Of a stretch of DNA of 64,000 nucleotides, positions 1 through 9,720 are shown piece by piece. Each line of letters opens with the position of its first letter. Positions within the stretch are counted from its first letter, which is position 1. The position numbers and the translations under genes were made by a program. The notes beneath the pieces were generated by a model, which saw only the letters and a program-made list of their open reading frames with translations, searched no databases and had not been told where the DNA came from. This DNA comes from Bacteroidetes bacterium 43-93 (GTDB taxonomy: Bacteria; Bacteroidota; Bacteroidia; Chitinophagales; Chitinophagaceae), in assembly GCA_001897855.1 (NCBI GenBank), contig MKUO01000001.1:682001-746000 (forward strand), written 5' to 3'.

Positions 1-1061
1 ACAATGCTCTGTGCCGTTTCTTTGTCCGTAAATATCTCCAGTCTCTGGCCCATATTAAATACCTGGTACATTTCTTTCCAATCCGTTTTTGCAGATTGCT
101 GTATCATGGTAAATAACGGAGGAACCGGTAATAAATTGTTTTTCACCACCCTTAACGCTGCTGGTAAATAATGCAAACATTTACTTTGTCCGCCGCCGCT
201 GCAGTGTATAATGCCATGTATCTTATCAAAATGCTGCTGTAGCACTTTTAATACAACAGGTGCATATGTACGGGTAGGGGACAAGATCATCTTGCCTACA
301 TTCAATGGTGTGTCAGTTGCATCGGTTAAGCCATAGCTTCCATTATACACTACGTCATCCGGCAGGTTAGGGTCTACGCTTTCGGGGTATTTGCGTGCGT
401 ATTCTTTTTTTAGCAGTTCGTGGCGTGCGCTGGTAAGCCCGTTGCTGCCCATACCGCTGTTATATTCGTCTTCGTAGGTGGCTTGTCCGTAGCTGGCAAG
501 AGAAACCAATACATCACCGGCTTTCATTTTTTCGGTTGTCACCAGTTTATCCCTTCTCATGCGGCAGGCCATTGTACCGTCTACAATAACGGTGCGTACT
601 ACATCGCCCACATCTGCGGTTTCGCCGCCAAGAAAATGCACGTCAATATCATATTGTTTCAGCCTGTCGAAGTAGGCCTGGCTGCCATTGATAAGGGAAG
701 CGATCACATCGCCCGGTATCAGGTGCTTATTGCGGCCTATGGTAGACGAGTAGGTAAACGGCCCTGTTGCACCAACGCATAGCAGGTCGTCTATATTCAT
801 TACTATCGAATCTATGGCAATGCCTTCCCATACACTCATATCGCCGGTTTCCTTCCAGTACATGTAGGCAAGTATAGATTTAGTGCCGGCTCCATCAGCA
901 TGCATCAGGTTGCAATAAGCGTCGTCACCACCCAGGTAGTCGGGATATATTTTACAAAATGCATTTGGGTAAAGCCCCTTATCTAACCTGGCTACTGCGC
1001 GGTGTACATCTTCTTTCTGTGCTGATACACCTCTCTGGTTATACCTGTTATTATCTGACAT
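1..1061 (-). CDS. purM: Phosphoribosylformylglycinamidine cyclo-ligase (AIR synthase), 3' end cut by window
   Basis: The ATP-dependent ring closure of FGAM to AIR in purine synthesis. Translation of the minus strand from an ATG at 1061 gives MSDNNRYNQRGVSAQKEDVH, then a stretch with DGAGTKS and later NIDDLLCVGATG, which fits the PurM/AIR-synthase N-terminal fold (the DGxGTK and MxxxDLxxxGA motifs). The frame stays open to base 1, so the C-terminus lies outside the window. The purE-purK pair of the same pathway is about 59 kb away, so the purine genes are dispersed. The family assignment is from motifs. The exact Bacteroidota subfamily, which tends to be longer than E. coli PurM, cannot be judged from the fragment. 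Confidence 0.88.
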   Translation of the reverse strand, partial: MSDNNRYNQRGVSAQKEDVHRAVARLDKGLYPNAFCKIYPDYLGGDDAYCNLMHADGAGTKSILAYMYWKETGDMSVWEGIAIDSIVMNIDDLLCVGATGPFTYSSTIGRNKHLIPGDVIASLINGSQAYFDRLKQYDIDVHFLGGETADVGDVVRTVIVDGTMACRMRRDKLVTTEKMKAGDVLVSLASYGQATYEDEYNSGMGSNGLTSARHELLKKEYARKYPESVDPNLPDDVVYNGSYGLTDATDTPLNVGKMILSPTRTYAPVVLKVLQQHFDKIHGIIHCSGGGQSKCLHYLPAALRVVKNNLLPVPPLFTMIQQSAKTDWKEMYQVFNMGQRLEIFTDKETAQSI

Positions 1062-1127
1062 ATGTATATAGAAAGCGCAAAGATAAACTTTATGGCGCCA
1101 GTACTAAAGCATATTTGTACAAAATGC

Positions 1128-3305
1128 CTACCTCAATAGCACAAAATCACCTTTCATTTCGTACGTATCTCCATCATCGCATATGTATTTTATGTAATAA
1201 AAATACGTGTCGGGCGGTTGTGGCGTATGCTTGTATTTGCCATCCCAGCCATCATCGTTACTGGTAGTGGAATATACTATTTGTCCGTACCTGTTGGTAA
1301 TAATGAATGTGTGGATGCGATGATTATCTATGGCTACAGGATGGTATAGATCATTTACGCCATCTTTATTGGGGCTGAAGGCACTCGGCATAAATATCTT
1401 ACAACACAGTCCTGCCGTTACATGAAGGCTATCCATGGTAGAACAGCCCCAGCGGTTGGTTACTTCTAAATGCACGGTTGTGTCTTTTTCCGCCTTCATT
1501 TTTACTTCATAATAGTTATTGTTTAAGAAGTATTCAGGTGGTGACCAGCCATATGTATAATCCCTCCCTTCTGTAGTATTCAATACCACTTCATCGCCAA
1601 AACATATTCGTTTCGATGGGTCAGACAGACTAATATGTGCCGGTGGATCGTCGTTGATATAAATGATCTGTGTATCCGGTGGCGGGCTGCAGCCATTGTC
1701 TGATCTGACAGTCAATATCACGAATTTTTGCCCGCTGGTAGGCCAGGTCAATTTGTATTCAGGTTTATACACAGTATCGCCGATAGTCTGCTCCGTAATA
1801 TTCCAATGATAAGAACCGGGCAATGTTGGCTTGGGCGCTAATATTTGTTCTCTGTCAATACAACCGCTTTGCGGCAGATCAAATGCAGCAACAGCAGTTT
1901 CCTTCACGAAGATATTTGTGGTATCATATTCGTTGCAGATCAGGGAATTGTCTGCCATAATAGTTACCGATTTCATGCCGGGAGTATTCCAGGCTATGGT
2001 AATGCCTCCCGTGGTATCCACAGCTTTTGCCTTACCGCCGTCCAGCCCCCAGAAATAGTAAAAATTGGGTTGATGCGGATAGTTATTGCGGAAGGTGATA
2101 GGGCTGAACTGGCATACCGAATCGGATGGTTTAATGATATCCGCATTTACCGTTTCGAAAACGCTCAGCCGGGCAGAGTCTTTCCTTACACATCCTGTGC
2201 TATCGGTAACTGTAAGTGTATAGGTAGTGCTCGATTTTATAGTAGCTACAGGGTTAGGACAAGTAGTGCAGCTAAGCCCGGAGGACGGGGTCCATTGATA
2301 TTGAAATGGCGCTCTATAGCTAATTACTTCTCCATTTAATTGCGTTGAAATGCTCTGTCCCTTCGGTACACAAAGATTGGTATCAGGCGATGCTATTGCC
2401 TTATAAAATTCTGCGCTGACCTGGGTATATAATGTGTCCGGACAACCAAAACCGGGGTATGGCGTAATAACAACCGCATATGTACGTTTCATAGGCGCAG
2501 CTAGTATGGTTTTTGTGATACCGCTGCCATAGCTTATTGTAAAAAGTGAATCGTACCAATCGTAAGACATAAAACCCGGCGGGCCATACATAACAACACT
2601 ATCGCCGGGTTTACACGCATCAATGTGTGTTTGAAACAATGCACAACTCACATCTACATACCCATACCCGAAATGCGCGCCAAGCGCACAATCGCCGGAA
2701 GCAAAATCAACAGCTACTGTTTTTCCCTTAGCTTTCGAAAGATCAATACTTGCCGTTGTCCAGTCTTTATAGACCGGTTGCGGGAAATAAGGGGATACTT
2801 TGAATCCCGGTAAGCTTTTAGATGCAACATATGTATACTTGGTGCATGGGATAGAATTGCCAGTTGCAGAATCAACTGCACTCACTTCAAACCTTGGCTG
2901 ATCAGGAGGTAGGTGCCCGGGGTCTTCAAACACAACGGCGTATCTATAAATAAGTATATATGCCGAATTGAAGCTTGCCGGAACATGTACATAATACCTC
3001 GCTCGTTCGGCCTGGGCGCCGGCGGTATCGTTCCCTATTTTTAAAGAATACATTCCACCTCCGGGAGAAACTATTGGGAACCCCCCATATTTGTCAACAA
3101 GCGTGCCGGAGGTAAGGTCGTGCCTGCCTGGTACAGGGCCTGATTTGACAGGTGTACTAATAGGGCAGCAGCCGCCTATGTAGAATTCCCAATTGTTTAG
3201 ATTACCATCTTCAAAATCTATATTGGGCGGGCATAGTACCGGCTGGGCAAATATGCTATAGGAAGTAAAAAATAACAGTAGTGTTAGAAGTATAGTGCGC
3301 TTCAT
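1128..3305 (-). CDS. Secreted protein with PKD/Ig-like regions and gliding-motility-associated C-terminal domain
   Basis: A 725-residue secreted protein with an N-terminal signal peptide ending near FAQP (residues 1-21). The middle contains Ig/PKD-like beta repeats, seen as repeated short patterns such as GNYSV-like strands, YTLTVTDSTGC and WNTPGMKSVTI. The last ~90 residues begin CCKIFMPSAFSPNKDGVNDL and run through NRYGQIVYS and WDGKYKHT to FVLLR. That is the CHU_C / gliding-motility-associated C-terminal module, which in this phylum sends proteins through the type IX secretion system to the surface. A role in adhesion or motility is inferred. No enzyme domain is visible. A second protein of the same design lies at 38469-40925. 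Confidence 0.85.
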   Translation of the reverse strand: MKRTILLTLLLFFTSYSIFAQPVLCPPNIDFEDGNLNNWEFYIGGCCPISTPVKSGPVPGRHDLTSGTLVDKYGGFPIVSPGGGMYSLKIGNDTAGAQAERARYYVHVPASFNSAYILIYRYAVVFEDPGHLPPDQPRFEVSAVDSATGNSIPCTKYTYVASKSLPGFKVSPYFPQPVYKDWTTASIDLSKAKGKTVAVDFASGDCALGAHFGYGYVDVSCALFQTHIDACKPGDSVVMYGPPGFMSYDWYDSLFTISYGSGITKTILAAPMKRTYAVVITPYPGFGCPDTLYTQVSAEFYKAIASPDTNLCVPKGQSISTQLNGEVISYRAPFQYQWTPSSGLSCTTCPNPVATIKSSTTYTLTVTDSTGCVRKDSARLSVFETVNADIIKPSDSVCQFSPITFRNNYPHQPNFYYFWGLDGGKAKAVDTTGGITIAWNTPGMKSVTIMADNSLICNEYDTTNIFVKETAVAAFDLPQSGCIDREQILAPKPTLPGSYHWNITEQTIGDTVYKPEYKLTWPTSGQKFVILTVRSDNGCSPPPDTQIIYINDDPPAHISLSDPSKRICFGDEVVLNTTEGRDYTYGWSPPEYFLNNNYYEVKMKAEKDTTVHLEVTNRWGCSTMDSLHVTAGLCCKIFMPSAFSPNKDGVNDLYHPVAIDNHRIHTFIITNRYGQIVYSTTSNDDGWDGKYKHTPQPPDTYFYYIKYICDDGDTYEMKGDFVLLR

Positions 3306-3414
3306 AAGGTACAGGCTGAATGTGGTCTTCAGAGATAATTGTGCCCTGAATATACATAGAAAACGTGTAAATATGAACGGGTGCTGAATAAAAAATTACG
3401 CTATTAACCGCTAG

Positions 3415-4668
3415 TTAGTTTTTAAACTCCAGGCTCATCGTTTTGAAGTTGAGCACCAACTCTGAAAACTGATTGATGACATCCTGGCCCATATTGCCAA
3501 TGGCGACGCCCTTGCCCGCACTGAATATATCCTGGGTATAAACGGCCAGATCCCTGATGAATGCTTTATTGCCGCCAACATAAATATTCATAGAGGGCAG
3601 CTCATATACTTTCATCTTCCTTGCTCCGCCAACACTGCCAATGTGCTTATGATCTTTGCTGGCCCTGTCAGCAATCAGTTGCCTGTGGCTGTTATAATAA
3701 TTACTGAACAGATTGGTATTGGCCGCGCCTGTATCAAATTGAAATATCAATGTATCACCTTCTGCAACCGCCCGTACAAGTGGCGTAAAACCATTCAATG
3801 CCATATTGTTAAGGCTGGTTACGGATGCCTCTTTAGGTACTGTTAACTGCCCTTGCCTGTTGATATGTACTTCTTTCATAGCATTGATAACAGGAAAGCC
3901 AATGATGCCATTGATGTTGAAATGCACTTGCGGAAATTGCAATACCTCATCGGGCATTACTAAGAATACCACGTTATAAAAGCTGATATTCCCGATGAGC
4001 AGGCTATCTGCAACACCCAATTGTGCATCTACTCTTTTGCCCTGGCCGCCGTTTACTTTTACCGTTTTACCTGTGGTGCGCAATCCCAGTTTCATTGCAT
4101 AGCTTTCTGAAATGGTAGATATATTGGCGCCGGTATCAAAAAGAAATTGTTCCTCGCTATTTTTGAACTGAACAGGGATTTCCCAGAGGCCTATTTGATT
4201 TCTGATAACCGGTATGCTGGTCGCATCCCTGATAACAGCCCGTTGAGCAGGAACATTGATCAGTCCATAACAAATGTCCCGCATATTCTGCAGCGCCGCA
4301 AGGTCTGTGTTTTGATATTGCTGCATCAGCACATCAGCCGTGGCAGCAGCTTCCCGGTATCTGAATGCTTTAAAATAGCTGTCTAGCAGCATTTCATTCA
4401 GGCGTATTACATCGTCACCCGTCCACCTATTGCTTTTTATTCTTTTGAAGGAATCGGCATGTGCTATGGCCAGTTCGTTCCGGTTAAATGCATTATCTAT
4501 AAGGCTGGTATAATAAAGCCTGGTTTCTTTATCAAAAGATGTGTTCCTGTCAAGTTCGGTGCGGAGTTTGAAATAGTCTAACGCCTGCAACTGCAGCAAG
4601 CTATCCTGTGCAAAGAGATCATGAGCCAACAAGAGCAGGAAAAGAAGGGCTATTTTTTTCAGATGCAT
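3415..4668 (-). CDS. Secreted retropepsin-like aspartic protease with two DTGA motifs
   Basis: A 417-residue protein with a signal peptide (cleavage near LFAQ, residue 21) and a helical N-terminal region up to about residue 150. Two retropepsin-like halves follow. The first has FLFDTGANIS (Asp178) with the flap-side partner NGIIGFPVI near 253-261. The second has FQFDTGAANT (Asp312) and a matching GVAIGNMGQDVI near the C-terminus. Retropepsins usually act as homodimers with one DTG per chain, so two DTGA halves in one chain suggest a fused, pepsin-like pseudo-dimer. The cellular place is periplasm or outer membrane by signal peptide. Substrate unknown. The gene sits 3 bases downstream of the GNAT gene, probably in the same transcript. 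Confidence 0.75.
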   Translation of the reverse strand: MHLKKIALLFLLLLAHDLFAQDSLLQLQALDYFKLRTELDRNTSFDKETRLYYTSLIDNAFNRNELAIAHADSFKRIKSNRWTGDDVIRLNEMLLDSYFKAFRYREAAATADVLMQQYQNTDLAALQNMRDICYGLINVPAQRAVIRDATSIPVIRNQIGLWEIPVQFKNSEEQFLFDTGANISTISESYAMKLGLRTTGKTVKVNGGQGKRVDAQLGVADSLLIGNISFYNVVFLVMPDEVLQFPQVHFNINGIIGFPVINAMKEVHINRQGQLTVPKEASVTSLNNMALNGFTPLVRAVAEGDTLIFQFDTGAANTNLFSNYYNSHRQLIADRASKDHKHIGSVGGARKMKVYELPSMNIYVGGNKAFIRDLAVYTQDIFSAGKGVAIGNMGQDVINQFSELVLNFKTMSLEFKN

Positions 4669-4671
4669 GGA

Positions 4672-5259
4672 TTATTTCAATTTTGCTATCAGGGCTTGCT
4701 TTGCTTCCGGCCATTCGCTGTCAATAATGCTGAACATAACAGTATTTCGTATTTGACCATCGTAGCGTATCATATGATTACGAAGCGTGCCTTCCAGCTT
4801 ACCGCCAATCTTTTTAATGGCTGCCTGGCTGCGCAGGTTCTTATCCCATGTTTTCAGTTGTACGCGTACGCAGCCCATGCTTTCAAATGCATGTGTCAGC
4901 AATAACAGCTTACATTCAAAATTATATTTGGTACCCCAATACTCAGGTGTGTACCAGGTCCAGCCTATTTCCAGCTTCCTGAACTTTTCGTCGATTTCCA
5001 TATAGCGCGTACTGCCTATGGCTTTGTTGGTTAGCTTATCAATGATCACAAAGGGATATTCTTCGCCATTCATTCTTTTAAGTAAGGCACTCTTCAATGC
5101 TATCTGCAGTTCCTCTTTTTGCCAGCCGGGGATAGATAAGAACTCCCATATCCTTTTGTCGGCAGCGATCCCTGTTAATTCATCAAAATATTCGTTGGAA
5201 AGCGGAACGAGCTTTACTTTTTCTCCTTCCAATATCAATGGTTGTGTGATCCAGTTCAT
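4672..5259 (-). CDS. GNAT family N-acetyltransferase (RimJ/RimL-like)
   Basis: A 195-residue GCN5-related acetyltransferase. It opens with the RimJ/RimL pattern LILEGEKVKLVPLSNEYFDEL, has the beta4 stretch KAIGSTRYMEID and the region EIGWTWYTPEYWGTKYNFEC. That region is typical of this subgroup, where the usual RxxGxG/A acetyl-CoA loop is degenerate. The late segment RVQLKTWDKNLRSQAAIKKIGGKLEGTLRNH is the conserved part shared by members thought to acetylate amino acids or small molecules. Substrate is not predictable. It is the upstream member of a pair with the aspartic protease gene. Confidence 0.82.
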   Translation of the reverse strand: MNWITQPLILEGEKVKLVPLSNEYFDELTGIAADKRIWEFLSIPGWQKEELQIALKSALLKRMNGEEYPFVIIDKLTNKAIGSTRYMEIDEKFRKLEIGWTWYTPEYWGTKYNFECKLLLLTHAFESMGCVRVQLKTWDKNLRSQAAIKKIGGKLEGTLRNHMIRYDGQIRNTVMFSIIDSEWPEAKQALIAKLK

Positions 5260-5405
5260 ATACGCTTAAAGAGAAGATGAAGTTAGACGTCTTTTAGTTA
5301 GATAAACGTTAATGATAGCATATCTAATATCTATAGCATTTTAGGAGGGTTGGCAAATTAACTTACATTTACAGGATGGTGCAGGCATGGCCTGCACACT
5401 GTTTT

Positions 5406-6506
5406 ATGAAAAAGCTATTTTCCTTCGTTAAGATATTTTTATACCCCCTGGCCCCGTTATATGGTGGCGTGGTATGGCTGCGCAATAGTTTGTACGATTC
5501 AGGTTTCTTTTCTTCTATCAGGTTTAGCATACCGGTGATTACTGTTGGCAACCTATCTGTAGGTGGTACCGGCAAAACACCGCATGTAGAATACCTGATA
5601 AAGCTTTTGCAATATCGTTTTCGTGTGGCTACCATGAGCCGAGGTTATAAGCGCCGCACGCAGGGCTTTTTGCTGGCAGATGCAGATACCAATGCCTTGC
5701 GGATTGGTGATGAGCCGATGCAATACCACATGAAATTCCCGGAGCTGACTGTAAGCGTGGCAGAAGAACGTATTACCGGGATACCACGCCTGTTGCAGAA
5801 CCGACCGGGCGTAGAGGTGGTGTTGCTGGATGATGCTTACCAGCACAGGTCAGTAAAGGCAGGCTTGAATATTTTGATAACCGACTATTCGCGCCCGTTC
5901 TATAAAGATCATATACTGCCCATAGGCACTCTGCGTGAGAAACGTGCAGCATATAAGCGCGCAGATGTGATCATTGTATCTAAATGTCCGCCTGATTTAG
6001 ACAAAGCTGCCGCGGAAGAGATCAAAAAGCAAATAGCGCCTTTGCCGCACCAATCTGTTTTCTTTACCGCTATCAGGTACGAGCAGCCATATGAATTATT
6101 TACCGGCCAGTCCATGTCGCTTTCTGGACTTAATACTATACTGGTTTGCTGCATTGCCCGTCCTGAACCCCTGGTAAATCATCTCGAAGGCACGGCAAAA
6201 GATGTGCATGTATTGAGCTATCCGGATCATCATTATTTCCTCAACAGGGATATAGAAGAAATTAAAGACGCATATAACAACTGGGATGTAAGCAATAAAG
6301 TGATCGTCACCACGGAAAAGGATGCAGCCCGCCTGGTATTACATGCAGATAAGCTAAAAGAGTGGGGTGTACCTATTGTGATCCTACCCATCAGCGTTGG
6401 CTTCCTGCTGAATGGCGGAGATGAGTTTGATAATAAAGTAATGAACTACGTGGAGAAAGAAGTAGCGGAGAACAATGCCTTTATGAATCCTGAACAGCCT
6501 TATTGA
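5406..6506 (+). CDS. lpxK: Tetraacyldisaccharide 4'-kinase
   Basis: LpxK phosphorylates the 4' position of the disaccharide precursor to give lipid IVA in lipid A synthesis, at the inner face of the cytoplasmic membrane. The 366-residue product starts at the ATG at 5406 (MKKLFSFVKIFLYPLAPLYG). An upstream in-frame ATG at 5376 would add ten residues without homology. An N-terminal hydrophobic helix is followed by the P-loop GNLSVGGTGKTPH (residues 49-60), then the family's DDAYQHRSVKAGLNILI block. Length fits the usual 330-370. It stands alone on the plus strand, opposite the GNAT gene. Confidence 0.93.
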   Translation: MKKLFSFVKIFLYPLAPLYGGVVWLRNSLYDSGFFSSIRFSIPVITVGNLSVGGTGKTPHVEYLIKLLQYRFRVATMSRGYKRRTQGFLLADADTNALRIGDEPMQYHMKFPELTVSVAEERITGIPRLLQNRPGVEVVLLDDAYQHRSVKAGLNILITDYSRPFYKDHILPIGTLREKRAAYKRADVIIVSKCPPDLDKAAAEEIKKQIAPLPHQSVFFTAIRYEQPYELFTGQSMSLSGLNTILVCCIARPEPLVNHLEGTAKDVHVLSYPDHHYFLNRDIEEIKDAYNNWDVSNKVIVTTEKDAARLVLHADKLKEWGVPIVILPISVGFLLNGGDEFDNKVMNYVEKEVAENNAFMNPEQPY

Positions 6507-6624
6507 TACCTCCAGATAAATTGCGATCCATTCTTCTTTGGCAGGATTTTTATCATAGGTCTTATCATAAATATAAAGAACTGTTTTGTTTAAGCAGCTT
6601 ATCTTTATAGTATAAAGATCACAC

Positions 6625-8664
6625 ATGACAAAAAAAACGAAAAAGAAGGACGGGAAAGGCAGGTTATCATATAAAGGCAAACTGGAGGTCACAAGAGGTG
6701 GTATGGGCTTTGTGATAGTGGACGGACTGGAAAAAGATATTCTCATTAAAAGAGATAAACTGGGCAATGCGCTGAACGGCGATGAAGTAAGGGTAGAGAT
6801 ACCCGAGCATGGCCGCAAATTCGGCGCGCGTCCTGAAGGAATTATCGTAGAAGTGCTGCGCCGCAAGCAGAACGAATTTGCCGGCAGGCTGGAGGTGAAA
6901 CCTCATTTTGCCTTCCTGGTTACAGATAGCGATAAGATGCCTTATGACATATACATTCCGCTGCACCTGCTGAATGGGGCAAAGAATGGGGACCATATCA
7001 TGGCCAGGATCGTAGAATGGACGGGCAATAAAAATCCGGTGGGTGAGGTCATCAGTATCCTTACCAATGAATCGGTCAATGAGGTGGCGATGAAGGGTAT
7101 ACTTGTAGAGAATGGCTTCCCGCTTACATTCCCTGACGATGTGATGGAAGAAGCTGCCCGTTATCCCGAGGGTGTAGATAAAAAAGAAGTGAAGCTGCGC
7201 AAGGATATGCGCAAGACGCTTATGTTTACGATAGACCCTGTAGATGCCAAGGACTTTGACGATGCCATATCATTCAAACCTCTGAAAGCAGGAGAATATG
7301 AACTGGGCGTACACATTGCAGATGTAAGCTATTATATAGAGCCCGGAAGCGAATTGGACAAAGAAGCATACAATCGTGCTACCAGTGTGTACCTGCCGGA
7401 TAGGGTACTGCCTATGTTACCGGAACGCTTATCCAACGAATTATGTTCCCTGAGGCCAGATGAGGATAAGTACACCTTCTCTGCCATCTTTACCATCAAC
7501 AAGACGGGCAAGGTAAAAGATTATTGGCTGGGCAAGACCATCATCCGCTCGCAACGCCGGTTTACCTACGAAGAAGTGCAGGAAATAATAGAAGGCGCGG
7601 AAGGAGATCATAAGGACGTTATCTTGTTGCTGAACGAAATGGCGCAGAACCTGCGCAAAACAAGGTTTAAGAAAGGCGCTATTAACTTTTCATCACAAGA
7701 AGTACGCTTTAAGCTCGATGAAGAAGCCAATCCTATTGGCATTATAGTAAAGGAAAGCAAAGAAGCGCATCAGCTCATCGAAGAGTTTATGTTGCTGGCA
7801 AACCGTACGGTGGCGGAATATGTTTCCGGGATTACATTTAAAGATAAGCCCGTGCCTTTTCCATATCGTGTACACGATGTGCCGGACGAAGCCAAGCTGG
7901 GCCTGTTCATGGCCTTCGCTGCCAGGTATGGTTATAAGTTTGACATGAACACGCCGGAATCGATAGCGAAATCATTCAACGAAATGTTGCTGCTGGTACA
8001 AGGCAAGCCGGAACAACACGTACTGGAAAGTCTCGGTATCCGTACCATGGCAAAGGCTGTGTACACTACTGAGAATATAGGGCACTACGGTTTGGGTTTT
8101 AAAGATTATTGCCATTTTACATCGCCTATACGCCGCTACCCCGACGTGTTAGTGCATCGCATACTGGAGCAATGCCTTACCGATAATATCAAGCCCATAA
8201 AGAACCTGGAGCAGCAATGCCGCCATTGCAGCGACCAGGAGCGCAGGGCTATGGAAGCAGAACGTGCCGCCAATAAATACAAACAGGTGGAATTCATGAC
8301 TGCTCATGTGGGTGAGGAGTTTGAAGCCGTAATAAGTGGTGTTGCCTCTTTTGGCTTTTGGGCAGAAACCGTAGAGCATAAATGTGAAGGCATGGTGTCT
8401 GTCACAGATCTGCACGACCTCGACGATTTTGAACTGGTAGAAGGCGATTATGCACTTGTGGGCCGTTTTACAGGCATGCGTTTTACAGTAGGTGATAAAT
8501 TAAAGATCAAAGTAGTAGCTTCCAATCTTGAAAAAAGGCAGATTGATTATACCTTAGCGGAATTACCGCAACGAAGTGCCCGGACAACAAAGAGTGCTGC
8601 AGCAAAAGGTGGCAGGCCGAAACAGGGTGGAGGTAAGCCCAAATCAAAACGTAAGAAATATTAA
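6625..8664 (+). CDS. rnr: Ribonuclease R
   Basis: A 3'-to-5' processive exoribonuclease of the RNase II/R family, acting on structured RNA and in ribosome quality control. The 679-residue protein has a lysine-rich start, cold-shock-like RNA-binding domains to about residue 150, and the RNB catalytic domain with DPVDAKDFDDAISF (residues 204-217, whose Asp residues bind Mg). The helix-rich core ends near SPIRRYPDVLVHR. An S1 domain follows (VISGVASFGFWAETVEHKCEGM), then a basic tail rich in Lys, Arg and Gly. The N-terminal helix-turn-helix of E. coli RNase R is missing, so it is shorter than that enzyme. Its stop overlaps the next start (TAATG). Confidence 0.95.
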   Translation: MTKKTKKKDGKGRLSYKGKLEVTRGGMGFVIVDGLEKDILIKRDKLGNALNGDEVRVEIPEHGRKFGARPEGIIVEVLRRKQNEFAGRLEVKPHFAFLVTDSDKMPYDIYIPLHLLNGAKNGDHIMARIVEWTGNKNPVGEVISILTNESVNEVAMKGILVENGFPLTFPDDVMEEAARYPEGVDKKEVKLRKDMRKTLMFTIDPVDAKDFDDAISFKPLKAGEYELGVHIADVSYYIEPGSELDKEAYNRATSVYLPDRVLPMLPERLSNELCSLRPDEDKYTFSAIFTINKTGKVKDYWLGKTIIRSQRRFTYEEVQEIIEGAEGDHKDVILLLNEMAQNLRKTRFKKGAINFSSQEVRFKLDEEANPIGIIVKESKEAHQLIEEFMLLANRTVAEYVSGITFKDKPVPFPYRVHDVPDEAKLGLFMAFAARYGYKFDMNTPESIAKSFNEMLLLVQGKPEQHVLESLGIRTMAKAVYTTENIGHYGLGFKDYCHFTSPIRRYPDVLVHRILEQCLTDNIKPIKNLEQQCRHCSDQERRAMEAERAANKYKQVEFMTAHVGEEFEAVISGVASFGFWAETVEHKCEGMVSVTDLHDLDDFELVEGDYALVGRFTGMRFTVGDKLKIKVVASNLEKRQIDYTLAELPQRSARTTKSAAAKGGRPKQGGGKPKSKRKKY

Positions 8665-9623
8665 TGCATAGTTTTAAAGAGCTGGTTCAGCAGTTTGAAA
8701 GCAGGTTGAACGATACACTACCTTTCCCGCAGGAATTAGATACATTATACGAACCTTGCCGTTATTTCATGAATCTGGGTGGTAAGCGGGTACGCCCCGT
8801 TCTTTGCCTGATGAGCAATGAACTGTTTGGCAATATTACGGACGATGCCTGGCGCGCAGCTTTGGGAATCGAGTTGTTTCACAATTTTACGCTGATACAT
8901 GATGATATCATGGATAAAGCGCCTCTACGCCGTGGTAAGATTACTGTCCACGAGCGTAATGGCCTCACTGCGGGCATCCTTTGCGGGGATGTAATGAGCA
9001 TCTATGCCTACGATCAGCTGGCACATATCAAAACAGCATTGCCCGAAATATTGCACTTGTTCAACCGTACCTCCATAGAAGTATGTGAAGGGCAGCAACT
9101 GGATATGGATTTTGAAACGCGCGATGATGTAAGTATTGATGAGTATATCCATATGATTACACTTAAAACATCTGTACTACTTGCCTGCAGTTTAAAGATG
9201 GGAGCCCTATTAGGTGGAGCTACTGAAAGTACTGCCGGTAAATTATATGAATTTGGAAAGAACCTTGGCATCGCTTTCCAGTTGCAGGACGATTACCTGG
9301 ATGCGTATAGTGCAAATACGGGTAAACAGATAGGCGGCGATATTAAATCGAACAAGAAAACATATTTATTGCTCAAAGCGCTGGAGAATGCAAACATGCT
9401 GCAGCAAAGCGCTATACGGTCTTTATTGCAAAGGGATGATGACTCTAAAGTAGATGCGATGCTGTCCTTATTTAACAATACGGGCGCAGATGTAGCATGC
9501 CGCGATGCAGTAAAGCACTATTCTGACTTAGCCTTCGGATGTTTGGAAGAGGCAGCGGTGCCTTCGTCAAGAAAAGTGCATTTGCACGAATTGGCCACCT
9601 ACCTGCTGGGACGGGATAATTAA
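8664..9623 (+). CDS. Polyprenyl diphosphate synthase (trans-isoprenyl)
   Basis: A 319-residue class I isoprenyl diphosphate synthase that condenses IPP with allylic diphosphates, supplying chains for quinones or other isoprenoids. The first Asp-rich motif is LIHDDIMD (Asp80, Asp81, Asp84) and the second is FQLQDDYLDAY (Asp209, Asp210, Asp213). The GGKRVRPVL block at 39-47 binds diphosphate. Chain length cannot be fixed without modelling; farnesyl/geranylgeranyl or longer is possible. The ATG overlaps the rnr stop by one base, so translation is probably coupled. A hairpin terminator at 9684-9720 follows. Confidence 0.9.
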   Translation: MHSFKELVQQFESRLNDTLPFPQELDTLYEPCRYFMNLGGKRVRPVLCLMSNELFGNITDDAWRAALGIELFHNFTLIHDDIMDKAPLRRGKITVHERNGLTAGILCGDVMSIYAYDQLAHIKTALPEILHLFNRTSIEVCEGQQLDMDFETRDDVSIDEYIHMITLKTSVLLACSLKMGALLGGATESTAGKLYEFGKNLGIAFQLQDDYLDAYSANTGKQIGGDIKSNKKTYLLLKALENANMLQQSAIRSLLQRDDDSKVDAMLSLFNNTGADVACRDAVKHYSDLAFGCLEEAAVPSSRKVHLHELATYLLGRDN

Positions 9624-9683
9624 CATTGCCATGACGGATATTGGCACGATTTTGAAAGATATTTTATGGGAGCGAGTTTTTTC

Positions 9684-9720
9684 AGCCGGCATACTTAGGT
9701 GTGCCGGCTTCTTCTTTTAC
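9684..9720 (+). terminator. Intrinsic terminator after the polyprenyl synthase gene
   Basis: An 11-bp stem with a TTAG loop (arms begin AGCCGGCATAC and end GTGTGCCGGCT, 9684-9709, one G-T pair) is followed by the T-rich run TCTTCTTTT. The T tract is on the plus side, so it ends the rnr-polyprenyl synthase transcript. It lies just before the stop of the convergent DegT-family gene. Confidence 0.85.
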
